Assembly: GCA_030062745.1 (NCBI GenBank)
Contig: CP099842.1
Coordinates: 25,205,822-25,269,821 of the forward strand
Length of the DNA: 64,000 bases
Direction of reading: 5' to 3'
Source: Capitulum mitella
Taxonomy: Eukaryota > Arthropoda > Thecostraca > Pollicipedomorpha > Pollicipedidae
Shown: one piece after another, positions 13,771-25,918 of the stretch
How positions within the stretch are numbered: position 1 is the stretch's first letter
Layout: each line of letters opens with the position of its first letter
Made by a program: the position numbers and the translations under genes
Notes under the pieces: generated by a model
The model's database searches: none
What the model was told of the DNA's origin: nothing
What the model saw: the letters and a program-made list of their open reading frames with translations, nothing else

Positions 13771-16700
13771 CAACAAATAATACCGATATGTCGATATCAA
13801 AAATGAAAAATGCAGTCGGTTTAACCGAAGCGGCCTAAATTCATTGAGATGTTTGCGCTTGAGGAGAGGTTAGATTGTCGTATCCTCAGTTCGGCCCCAC
13901 CAATCATTTGCACAAAACGTTACCCTTGCTCTCAAGGGCCAATTGGTTGCGCACATGAAGCCCTTCACATCTCAACCCTTTAGTTGTTTTATTTCGACGA
14001 AAGTGACGCATGTGCATTCTGCAGATATTTTCCCAAAGCAGCCACTTTGCACGCCACAAATTCAAACCGAACTGCTAATCGCTAACTGCTGTGTTGTGAA
14101 TCAGGCACTTTGTCACGGGCTAAAAACACTGCAGATTTAAAGCAGTTGGTTGGAGTTCTGACAGCGATAACAGGTAGGAGAGTAGGACCATTCTACCGCC
14201 GCGGATAAATTATGGAAGGCAGTCAGGTGACCCACCGAGTGTTGCCGCAGATTTTGGCAGACTGGCTCGCCTAATTAATGACGACATAGCGGTTACTCAG
14301 ACCTGCAGCTCCTCTGCCTCCGACCGCAAGGCCACCATCCCAGATTTGCTGGAACTCAAACGTTGCTTGACATTCCTCGTCGATCTCCAGACCCATCATT
14401 CTTGTTTTCCGAACTTGAAATATTTCTTGGCGTCTCCGACTGCCTCAAAATTTCTCGTGATATTACTGTTGTTTCGCATGCTTTCTGTCTATCAAGTGAG
14501 CGAGAACAGACCACACGATATTTCTCTATAGAACAATATCAGGTGTTTTGACAACACCAGATCTTTAGTTTTCTCATAACCGCCCTACCGTATTTAAACT
14601 GATGTATTCCAAGTCAACTTACTTACCATCATAATCGCTCTTCATAACCAAACGCTCTTCGCAACCAAGAGATTCCACTTGAAAGAAAACAAGTAAACGA
14701 GCATCTTTAAACTGTGGGTATCCTATAGTATTTCGGTGCAATAAGGATATCTCACACTTGCTACTTACCTATAATTGACCCGATGGCACTCAACACTGGC
14801 TCATGCCACACTGCCTTGACCTCTGACCCCGGGGACATTACTGAACGGAAAATTCAGTCACCACCCATCCGCCTGGCGCCGCACGTGCGATTTGCGCCAA
14901 CAATCATCCCGTGACCTATTCTGACGTCACGGAGGGGATCGCCCCTGCCTTTGTGATGGCGATTAATGCCCCCTCTCCGAATGGAGCTTTTTCTGCCGCC
15001 GGCCTTTTTACGAGTTTCCGATAAACGCCAAAAACGACTGTGTCGGCGTCGGCGCTTTTTGCGGCTCGCTCTGCAGGTTTTTTGCACCGATGCCTCACGG
15101 GCAGCCCGTAATTTTTAGAAAAACCGCCGATCGTCGGATGGAAAAGGAGCGCCGTATTGGGGCGACTGTACCAGAGCGGTCCTCCCCGAAGACTTGGTCT
15201 CATTCGCTGGTCCTTGTTCCATCTCAGAGGGCGCGTTTTTTCGCCGGCGGCAAAAAGATCGGGTCGTTGACTGAGCGGACACTGTCCCATTGTTTCTCCA
15301 GGACGGTGCTGAGTCGGGCCCTTGTTTTCTCCCTGGACGCTGAGTCTCCGAATACTCCACGCATAATGTGCGGATTGAGGACGCGTTCGTGTCACAGCTG
15401 TTCGCTGCCGGCTGCGAGAATTTCGCTTAAAACATGTGAATCCAGTTGGAATGTAAAATACCATTTAATGACAAAGGTTAAAAAAGACATGATACGCTAT
15501 GGCATCCCAAGTTTCGAGGTTAAAGAAAATATCCAGTCTTGGTCGTCATTGATAAAAATACTAAGTTTGCAAGGAAAAGGAAATGTCACTATAAATGTTA
15601 TTTTCCGACAAATGCGGAAAACCTTCAAAAGTGTATTTAATTAAAAACTACATTATGTAGCCGTTCACCGAACCGAAGCGTACAGCCAATCAACGTACGC
15701 CATCTGGAAACGTGCGTTGGGAACGGCTCAGTAGGACCCAGGGAAAACCGTGGAAAACCGCTCTGAACCCGCGGGAATGAAGGCTTTTTATGCATCCACA
15801 TGTCACAAATAAACTTCAGACAGTAGAGTACAACTTGGCTATCCCAGCTCAAGACATCCCAGTCAAGACAAGGTGGAAAATCTCTTTTAATGGTACGTCA
15901 TATTCTCCTGTCCTCCCGGCAACAGCGCTGGTAAAACAGCCAGTTTTCAGAGACCAAGCTGCATGAATTACCTTAACGTTTGATTCAGGTGTCAGCGTGT
16001 ACCTCGTTTTTCCTTCCTTCTCGTATTTAGATTAACCTTTCGTTTCCGCAAGCCCATGCGTTATTCATGCTGCATCTTATTTTTATTTTACAAACTTAAT
16101 ACCGGTGATTTGCGAGGGTAGTGCTAGTGATTAGAGTCTATGCTAAGCAGAGCTTGTTGCTCTCCCTCCGAATTCTTGTTGCATTTGTCTGTGTCGTTGC
16201 GAGTCCCTGCCATTGCGGCTACGTTATTTGTTTGGTGTCAGCAGCGGTGGTTATGACGTAAGCAAGAGCTATGGATGTCATCTGGCACCGACCGAAGAGC
16301 ATGCAATGATGAAGTCAATCACTTTTTAAGGCATTTATTAATCTGCGTGCTTAATTTACATCTACAGAGTGGACGCAAAGCAGTAACGAAAGCCAAGAAA
16401 AGTATCAGAGATGTGCACATCTGCTGATGGGTGACTTGTTCAAACCTGCGAGACCACGACGTCGGAGGAAGTCGCAGCCTAACATTAAGCATCAGCTGAA
16501 CTCAAATGTACACTTAAATGTGATCGACTGGTTTAGAGATTTATCGGGAATGCCGCATGCACCAGAATAATCGCTGATGACGCAAAACACCAAAAAAGGA
16601 ACAGAAAAAAACAGACGAAGGATTGGGCTGTATTCCAAATTCAGAGGACGAGAGCCATACGAGAACGGCTAGGAACAATTAGTTATACATCTTACATGCT

Positions 16701-19700
16701 GTGCAATTTGATGCTGGTGTCAGTTTTCCTCAGAAGGCTATGACCTGCACTCCATAGCGCATGGAAGTATCTCGGACAAACAGACTCCGCTCTTTCTCCT
16801 CCAGTAGTGTTTCAGACGACAAAAGCGTCTCCGGCGCCTCTCTATTTGTGACGGCTCAGGCGGCAACTTGCATCAGCGGCGGCCGGCGGCGCGAGGACCT
16901 CCTTCCGGCTTGCGTCACAGGCTCGCGCTAAATCCCGGCACGATCCCGTGCAGGCCGGCGCATGTGACTTTCGCTCCACTGACGGGCTTCGGACGAGGTC
17001 GACGCGGGCCGGCGGGACTCGGTCCTGATTAACGACCGGCCGCTGAGAGACTGGCGCCGTGCCTGTGTCAGCCGGGGGCCGGCCACGCAGGCGGCGCCGC
17101 GCGAGACGGAGCTGAGGCGGCGACTTTCCTGAACTTGTGAGCTTCTTTGAGCATGTCACCGGGAACAGGGTAAAATACGCGGCTAACGTGTTGGGCAATG
17201 TCGCAGACAGCACTGTGGCCTTATTAGCACGGACCCATTGTTTAATGCTCGCGCTTAAATCGGCATTTCATGTTGACCAATGAATTCCATTTGCGACGCG
17301 TATAATTCGTGTGTCATTAAAGAGCAAATGGAGTCGAATCATATGTTACTGAGAACTTTGAACAAGCTTGTAACGGGCCCTTCTAATGTAAAGCTAGTCC
17401 GTATTAACAAAACGGACAGTATCAGCAAAACGAACTGATTTTTTCCATTTTATTCAGCACGAACCATCATGGGCTGGCCACCAATGTGAAATTTCGTGCA
17501 GATGCTCGTATTTATGGGATACGGAAGTCGTGGAAGTAGTACATTTCGTTCAAGGGCTATGGCGTGGAAACATGTTTGTGCAGGGATCGCAGCAAAATTA
17601 GATAGAACGTTGTATTTTCCGAGGCGCATTTTTTTATTGAATCATGAACCATTCATTATCCGGGCTTTTACTCGCATCCAAACATTTTTCTTTTTAATGT
17701 TCAGGTACAACACGTCTATGCTCTTTTACCGTGACCATAATGCATCCTGTTAACTGTTGCTACCTACACGGCATTGCTGCGCAGACATCTAGGTAAAGGA
17801 ACAACATAGACAAATAAGCCGCCTTTTACAGCGGGGAAAATGAGTTGTTTCGATTGGGTGTTCATTATATTTCATGCTCTATATCTCGCACATGACTTAC
17901 GCCCAAGTGCAGCAGCAGCCAAACGCAAATGGAACACCATTAACTCTTCAAACCACGTAACATCCAATACAAAGGCACACACACATTTGATCAGTATTCA
18001 ACACAATTCTCAACTGGACGGAACTCCCACACCGCAGACTGAACCCTCTCCAAACACAGTCCTGCCGGCACTGGGGTCAGTCGCACCAGACAAGGTCTCC
18101 GCTCTCCGTCCCGGAGCCGCCACCCTCTCAGTCAGTCACGTTACGCTTTCCGTCACGCGGCCCGGGGGCTGAACAGGTGGTGCAGAAATATGCGGGTGTA
18201 GGCTTCGTTGATCGGACCTCGTATCGAGTACCGGGAGGGTGACAGCTGATCCACCTGAAACGGCAGATCGGATATTTCGGTTATCGGTGCCGAACAGAAC
18301 GCATCAGTTCTGGCCTGCCGTTTAACCCATGACAGAAATCATTAACCGAGAACGCTACGTAGTGTTTTCTCAAGTCACAATGAAAACGACGCTGTCATTT
18401 GGATAGAACTATGGAAAAACCTAGGCCACGTTTAGAAGAAATGGTTGGCAAGACCAGAATGACAAGCTCAGTTTGCCATGGGCTGTGGTCTCGACGGCAC
18501 TTACCATGCGCAAACATTCGCGCCATATTTTTGGAAAAATAAACATTGTAAACAATAGTGCACTTAGCAAATGCTGCACGCTGCACGCTCACAGTGTCTC
18601 CTTCTCAAAGATAATAAGCTGCTACCAGCTCAGTTTACGCACTGTGGTCAATTAGTGTGTGGGAAACGTCATTAGGTTGCAAGTGTGCAAAACCAGCTTC
18701 GGTTGCTGTGCATGCATTGTGCAACCAAAATGACGTCATGCTCCGCTGGACGCAGCTGGCCATGAATTTCCATGGTAACAATGCTAACATAGCACCAGCT
18801 TTAAGGAAAAAATTATTACTCATTTTGTATTACAAGCTGGCCATTCATTGTTCTTTCTTTTCTTTAGCGTTACTCGAATGTTCATTTGCCCACAACCGAA
18901 ATCGTGCCTCTGACTCGCCGGCATCTCGCTAAACAGATGTTATCAGATGATGCTAACTTTAAAGACACGGAACTTTAACACGTTTGATATTTTTCTCCCT
19001 ACGGATGTGAAAACCCCATAATTCTCCAGTGATGACAAGGAGACCACAAATTATCAGTTCATTAGAGCATTACACATACGAATTACCAAAAATGATTGAC
19101 ATTCATCAATATATTTCTCCCTTGATACATACATCTCACTTTTGCATCAGCTCTCTCTCTCCCTCCATTTCTGTTCCTTTTTTGCCATCTGATGCACTAT
19201 ATGCAGCCTTTGACTGATTTGAGTTTATCCGTCTCTGCCTCAGTTCTAGTACTGAGTTTTTTTCTCCAATATCAGATGCCACTTTCCTACTCCCGTTAAC
19301 CCTATCGCTAACAAAAAAACAAACTATGATGAACTCAGCGTATCTGCAAAACATCATACCCATGCCAACCAGAATTTCCATCACAATCAGGAATTTTCCT
19401 GAACCTTACCAGCGCCCAGCTGTATCTCAAAGTTCCCGACTTTGTTCCGTGCTTTCCCACCCTCCCTGCGGCGATACGGACCGAAGTTCGGCGGCAAATT
19501 TGCATGCTTTATGTGCGCCGCTCACATCAAACGAGCCGGTATTAGTCGTCAGATAGACGTCATACACTGTCACTCCGGCCCCAGATAAACGTGATAAATG
19601 AATATGTAACCAAGACAAACGTGAAAATTATGCCTGACGAAACACAAAGAAGGATACACATTAGCAGCGGCCTGAGACGTGGGGTGAAGGAAATCGCCAG

Positions 19701-20679
19701 TGTAGTGTGGCTGAGGGGTTGCGGGCGAACAAAGCGAACAAAAGAGGGTAGGAAGGCCAAACATGACGCTATAATCTCCATACACCAAAGGGGCCACCAC
19801 GACGCCGGAAATCAGTGATGCAAATTGAAAACAAAATAGCAAAACCCATTGCAATGTAATGAACACACTTTATCACACATAGAGAAAACATGACCCCTAG
19901 TAAGTCACCGTACATTGCGTGTCAGGGCACGGAAAACTCCTACAAGGGAGGGCCTTAAGTTCATGACGTAGTCGTTACCGAACCTCTGACACCGCATATG
20001 AGAAATGGGCATTGTAAGTAGATTCAGGGAAAGAGAAATGGCGTTAAACAAAAGGGGCAAACAGAAAGAGACGGTGAAAGCTGACCCAGAGAAGGCCACC
20101 CATTGACGGAACAACAGAGAGGCGGACAAACAGACAGACAGCAGGCAGATCGACAGGAAGACACATAGACATATCGGCAGACAGATTTACAAAAGACACA
20201 GAAAAACAAACAAACCAGTTATATAAGAAGGCATGCGTGCACGTGTAGACAACAGAGAGGGAATAACTGGCGATTTTGCGCAGATAATTGGACAAAATGT
20301 ACAGAAAGAAAACTAAAACGCGACTGGTGGAACTGAGGTACTGCCCACTCGGAAACTGCGAGAAATGCAGCAGACTAAAAAAGGCCTCTGGAGATTCAAA
20401 AGTACTCCACGTTCATTATGTAAAAACAATACATCTGGAATGAAAGCAAACATTATCATTGCTATATGCAAGGTTATTTAAGGCTTTATATCTTGGGAAC
20501 AAAAAGCAAGTCAGTCAGACAGCACTTTTATTCATATCAGGTTTCCTTTCTAAATATACCCATATGTTTCAACCAACACGATCACTAATCGTGAGACATC
20601 CCTGCGTCTGTATTCCCCTCGGAGCGCGAACGAGGCGCTCATTTCTCGGGCTCACTTCCCGTCACCTCCCATTTATCGG
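12421..20679. other. No gene seen
   Basis: Mostly AT-richer unique DNA. It holds the (CA)n(TA)n microsatellite, a GC-rich patch at 16840-17110, a TC-rich stretch near 19130-19190 and a GACA-rich stretch near 20110-20215. The overlapping 180-codon frames at 14916-15644 on both strands have no recognisable domain or splice context. Confidence 0.5.
13689..13768. repeat. Compound (CA)n(TA)n microsatellite
   Basis: About 32 bp of CA followed directly by about 48 bp of TA. Confidence 0.98.
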
Positions 20680-21190
20680 CGATCGCGTCACGCGGCGTGG
20701 GAGGCTCCGGAGCCGATCGCCTCACACGTTACACCCGTCCGAAATAGCCGGGCAATCAGGCTGGTCGGCGGCCGGCGGCGGCGCCCAGCCTCACAGCCGC
20801 CCGGCGGGCGCGGGCGGCGGCGGGAAGACACCCGGCGCCCGGCTCCGACCGCCACCCAGGTCAGGCGGCCGCCTCCCCCGCGCCGCCGCCGCCGCGCCGC
20901 CGTAATGGGCCCGAAATGAGCGGGTAGCGGCGGCCGGCCGGCCAGCGGCGCCCCCTCGCGGCCGTCATTAGGCGGCGACGGCGCGCTCGGCGGCGGCGCG
21001 CCGCCGTAATCACCGGTGTGGCGGGAACCGAGCGGTGGGGGCGGGCCGGCGACGTGCGAACGCCGCCACCCCGCCCGCCGCCGCCGTCCGGGCCGCCGGC
21101 CACCCGCCGCTAGCGGGTCCGTGGCCCTCCGCCCGGCCCGCCGCCAGGGCCGCCGATCGCCGCCGCCGAGTACTACAGCGACACTGTTGT
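20680..21190. other. CpG island
   Basis: Dense CCG/CGG island; frames open on both strands, no domain. A 43-bp palindrome follows it. From 21307 to the last CPED1 exon seen (22758) nothing else was recognised. Confidence 0.55.
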
Positions 21191-21263
21191 GTTGGGTGTA
21201 CGCCATTTTATAGAGAAGGTTGAAAACAATGACTGAGCAAAGTTTCGTTCAAAAAAGTTTCAG

Positions 21264-21306
21264 AAAAGTGGGCAGTTTCAGTTTAAAACTGAAACTGCCC
21301 ACTTTT
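21264..21306. repeat. Near-perfect 43-bp palindrome
   Basis: Two perfect 21-base arms (AAAAGTGGGCAGTTTCAGTTT and its reverse complement) are separated by a single A. It lies just past a CpG island (20680-21190). Could be the remains of a very short inverted-repeat element or a hairpin-forming site. Confidence 0.9.
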
Positions 21307-22757
21307 TTGACAATGGATTACGTTCTCTCTGGGAAACAGCACGACCAGTGCTCATAGTTTCCTTTCACACATGCAGATAGGTATGCACAGTTAAAACCTT
21401 CCCGTAAATGTATTGGTGCCACAGTATTTCGTGAGACTTGTGTAAAACGTGTTAAGCAGCCTATCATCATGCATTTGGGCTGACCACCGAGCATGAGCAC
21501 AGCACGGTACGGATCTACCTGGGACCATTTCGACGCCACCCACGTGGTTCATCCACCACGAAGAAGCAAAATGCACGACAGTGATAGCGACACTGATGCT
21601 CCCCACTTGGAGGAAACGAGCGCACAATTTTATCATCCGCCACTGCCGCCGCCGTGGCTCCAAAGACGCCCTGCCAGCGGTGTCGCCTCGGGCCAGCGCA
21701 CCCTCCCCGAGCCGTCAGGAGAGGTACGAGACGAGGAGGCGGGCGATCTCCGGGACGCAGATCGCCGCCAGATTTCAGAGGCAAAGTGGAAAACTTTTCT
21801 CATATAGCCGGCATCGGGCCAGCCGGCAAAAACGTGATGGATGACTGCCGGAAATTAGCCCAAAGCGATCTCTCGAGAAGTAAAACAAAAGATGAAGAAA
21901 CTGCATAACGTGCGCAGTCAGGAAGACGGATGATAAGACGGGGGAGTGGTGAGCTAAACATGATGGTCGTTTGGCCCGAGTGCCCCTAATCCACTCACGC
22001 TAAAAAAAGCACAAGAGGGCTTTCTATAGCTCAACAAAAATCGTCCTTGTTTGCTACGAGTCAGTGATTGTTATGCGAAAAAGGTTCATATCTGAAGCCA
22101 GTTGCGAAAGTCATTTACGATTGCATGAAGCTGCATTCATGTTGTGGTTTTTCGACGATGACTAGGTATCTTCTCTGTTCAGAAGCCAGTCTATATGATA
22201 TTGTTGAACACTGGCAAAGACCACGGAAAACCCATAAATAAACGTAGCAGGTTTTGATCATTTATTCTCAGCCCCTGTGACTTTTTCTGACCAACCGGCG
22301 TACACTACCTCGCATGACTACGGCTCGTCAGCGGAAAAATATCCCATCCTTCATCATGTCGGTAAACACGCCAATCGCGTTGTCGACCATCCAAGCACCA
22401 CGATTTCTCCCCTCGATGAATGTTACGTTTTGTAAGCACCCACCGTCCTTGATCAGGCGTGCTCTCCAGCCCCTACACCTCGGTCCGCCGGCTAATTTGT
22501 CGCGGCGGGGACGCGGATTTGCAGCGCACCGTAAATACAGCGCTTACCGCATGGCAACGACAGACGCCGTTGCCGGCGAGAGTTATCGGCACCGGTTCGA
22601 CGTATCCATGACAGCAGCATGCTCCTGAGGCGATTTACTGCCGCGCTATCGGCCCGGGAGAGGTGAGGCGGGCATGTTCGCCTTGAGCCAGACGGATAAG
22701 GGCGGTGTAGACCGGCGGCGGCGCGGCGCCCTGCGTGATTGGTCGGCGTGTCCTCAC

Positions 22758-22904
22758 CGTGTGGAAGTGGCAGCCGCACGTGCCCTGGGTGAACTCGTCG
22801 TACCGGCTGAGCGTCATGGCCAGCGTGTCGACGAACGTCCAGCCCCGGCGCCGCGTCCGCTGGCGCAGCTGCTCGTTGTGCCGCCACAGGCCGGCGTAGC
22901 GCTC
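22758..22904 (-). CDS. CPED1: CPED1 PC-esterase exon (CGCHFH)
   Basis: 147 nt (49 codons), acceptor TTTCCACAG, donor ACG|GTGAGG, phase 0 at both ends. It encodes ERYAGLWRHNEQLRQRTRRR then GWTFVDTLAMTLSRYDEFTQ and GTCGCHFHT, matching the vertebrate W.....I...AKKHGYEVVDTF.ITMGRYKEFLQGKCGCHFH block. This is the last exon recognised; the C-terminal part should lie at lower coordinates but was not found. Confidence 0.95.
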
Positions 22905-25826
22905 CTGTGGAAATGTGGATGGCAGGGTGACTCTTGATATGTGACGCTCTTTAAATGTGCCTCCAAGCGATGTGATAATCGCATGGCAGTGGCACTACAA
23001 AGCAAGGAATTGAGCCAATGAAAGGTGCGAACGAGAACTTCGTCTTCAATCCTGCGGTAAAAAGGAATGAATGAAGGTCAAGAAAGGCTCAGAATGTACG
23101 GCATACAAATGATGAGCAATCAGACTTGCGATGAAGTATGTTTCAACGTGTTCCATAAATACAGCATCACAACGAGTTGTGAAAATTAGCAGTGTAAGAT
23201 AGGAATGAGGAGGAATTTCATCACAAAGAAATACAACAGCTAGTGGATTAAGAAAAGGTTCGTGGTTTTCACGACGAAATGTGAAGTGACCGTGAACCCT
23301 GGGAAGATAGAACGAACCTAACAGCGGATCGCCAAGACACATGAACTAGATGCTCTATCATGATAAATACCGAACGCGTGTCAGACTCCTTCAGGTTTTG
23401 CATCTGAACTACCGCGGTTTCGTGCTCCAAGCATAAGCCACGGTTCGTTGCGCGATGTTCAAAGAATAAAGGACTTGTAAAGAAGAGGTCCGTGTTCCCA
23501 TCACAAAGCGCCCATAATATACCACGGCAGCTCTTTTGGAAACAACGACGTCCTGTGCAGGAAACTCGCCTCTCCGGAGCTAATTCATTGCTCCTCTTTT
23601 CATCCTGCATAAAGGCTCCTTTGCAACCGCGCTTTTTCCGCGGCGAAGTCCTGCAAAGTTCCCGCAGCCGCCTGTGCCAAAGCTGCATGAATCAGGCGCC
23701 GCGGCGCACCTAAATCCCCGCGTAATCACCACAGGTTACCGTCTATCACGGCGCCTCGCGCGCTGCCGGCCGGGGCCGTGCGCCCCTGCCCGACTCGTCT
23801 GCGGCCAACGGAGGGCAGCGGCGGCGGCGGCGGCCGCGGCGGACGGGCGGGCGGGCGGCCCGGGCGGCGGCGGCGGGCCATTAACACCGCCGTTTCCCCA
23901 CCACGGAGACCGACGGAGCGTGGCCTCTGAGCTGCCGCCGGGCGAGCGGCGCCAGCTCGGCGAATTTGTCGGCCGGACAGGCCGTCGCGGGCCGCCGCGG
24001 CGACGGCGGCCGGATGATCGGCGAGACGCGGACGGCTCGGACGGGTCGGCCGCCGTGACGGATCGGGGGCAGACGGTCTGGCAGCGCCCGGCCGCCGACC
24101 GTCAGGAATCTGGCGGCGCGAGGTCGCCGTCGGCGAGGCCTGCGGTGTTTTATGTCCGCCGACGGCAGCTGCTGACCTGCCAACCGATCTATCCCGCCTG
24201 TCGCAAACTGTAACGGGCCAGAATGGCCGCTAAGGTTTCCCGGATTTTTTTTGCGCCTGGGTTCAAAACGATAGCGGTTAGAGGCGAGTACGGGCTTTGC
24301 GCGCCCCGCAGGCATTCATCCCCCATCAAGCCTTCGTCAGGATTCGTTCTCATGCAGCCCCACTCTCGCGTCAGACTCACCTGAACCTTGCTGCCGGTGC
24401 CCGGCAGGTAGAAGCCGGCGCCGTACCCCTTCACGATGACCCTGACCCCCTGCAGGCCCTGCTGAGTCAGCACCTGCTGCAGTGTGTTCAGGTACGACAG
24501 GCCCAGCCACTGGACCCCGCCCACCACAACCGCCGAGGCGCTGCTGTTGCTGACCGGCCTGGAACTAGAAAGGTCAGCTGTGAGTCGGCAGGCTTCAGAT
24601 GATGAATGGGTGGCTTAGCGCTGCCTTCGCCCGGATTTGATTGCCATGGACGCGATGGAGACCCAGTTTCAGCTGGACTAATGATGATCTGATTTTGGAA
24701 AGTGTAATCCCCAGTGAGTTGATGCTGTCATTCACGTTTATCTTAGACTTCCAGTCTCGACAGACTCAGTCTTACGGTGACTTCGATACGATTATCTATT
24801 CCTCAGTCATTCTCTTCTTTTTTTTTTTTTGTATGTTATCTTCCATTTCCTACCACAGCAGCTTTCAGTCAGATACATTCCTTCCTCTAACCATATGAAA
24901 TATTGTTATCTGCCACTATGCCCGTCTCTTTTATTACGCTGCATTTTACCGACGAATTCCATCGTTCCCGTCCTATCTTCACCCCTTATCTTCGCGCTTC
25001 ACTCTGCTAGACCAGACTGGCGGCGGTCGTCGGGCAGAACACTTCTCCACGTCCCGGCAGGCTGAGAGGCCATAGTATCGAGTCCATCGAGCCGCACTTC
25101 TCCCTTCCCGCATCAACGTCTTGTCCCTCCCTCTCTCTCTCTCTTTCTCTCTCTCTCTTCCTTTCTTTCTTTCTTTCTCTCTTCTCCTCTCTTTCTCTCT
25201 CTATTTACTCTGTTTTCCTTTCATTTCCCTTCCCTTCCATACTTGCCCGATTGAGTCGCCTCGTGACAATCGTGACGCACATCTAACGAGCTCGGCGCAT
25301 ATCGGTCTTCGATCCGGCTGCCGCGGACGAAGTTGGCGGTAAGGTGGCCGAGAGTTGACGGAATTCAGCGACAGACGACGGGCAATGCCCGCAGGCGGCG
25401 GGCGGAACCCACAGGATCACAAGGTGCTCCGCCGTCAGCAGGAGCCGCGGCCAACTGACTGCGGCTCTCAGCAGGCGAGTGGCAAAGGACAGCATTCATC
25501 GCTGATAACACGTGCAGAACGATGTGCGCGATACAGGGCGGAATCAATATGTAATTGGATACGGAACATATTTGGGAAGCGCACTTGTATTTGAATGTTA
25601 CGGGGTTTTGTAACGAAACCCCAGTGGCGATGTATCAGTCTGCGCGTCAGGAAAGGATTCCCGTCTATCACGGCACCTGTATACCGGTGACTTAATGACG
25701 CATTGCTCCATGGAATATTCATGCAATGAAACATGATCCGGAAGCTTTGGAGTGAACGCCATTTTTCGTTTGCGAGGCCTCTGGATACTCGACTGGTACC
25801 CACTGAGACAAAAGACATCTGCGACT

Positions 25827-25918
<92 letters not shown>

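Noticed and set aside
14916-15644. Overlapping open frames of about 180 codons on both strands
   Set aside because: Neither shows a recognisable domain; mutual overlap and lack of splice context suggest chance.
1-22757. Last CPED1 exon(s)
   Set aside because: Searched by eye on the minus strand for a GPINQVCSEILLSR-like block; nothing convincing, so it is either too diverged, missed, or outside the window.
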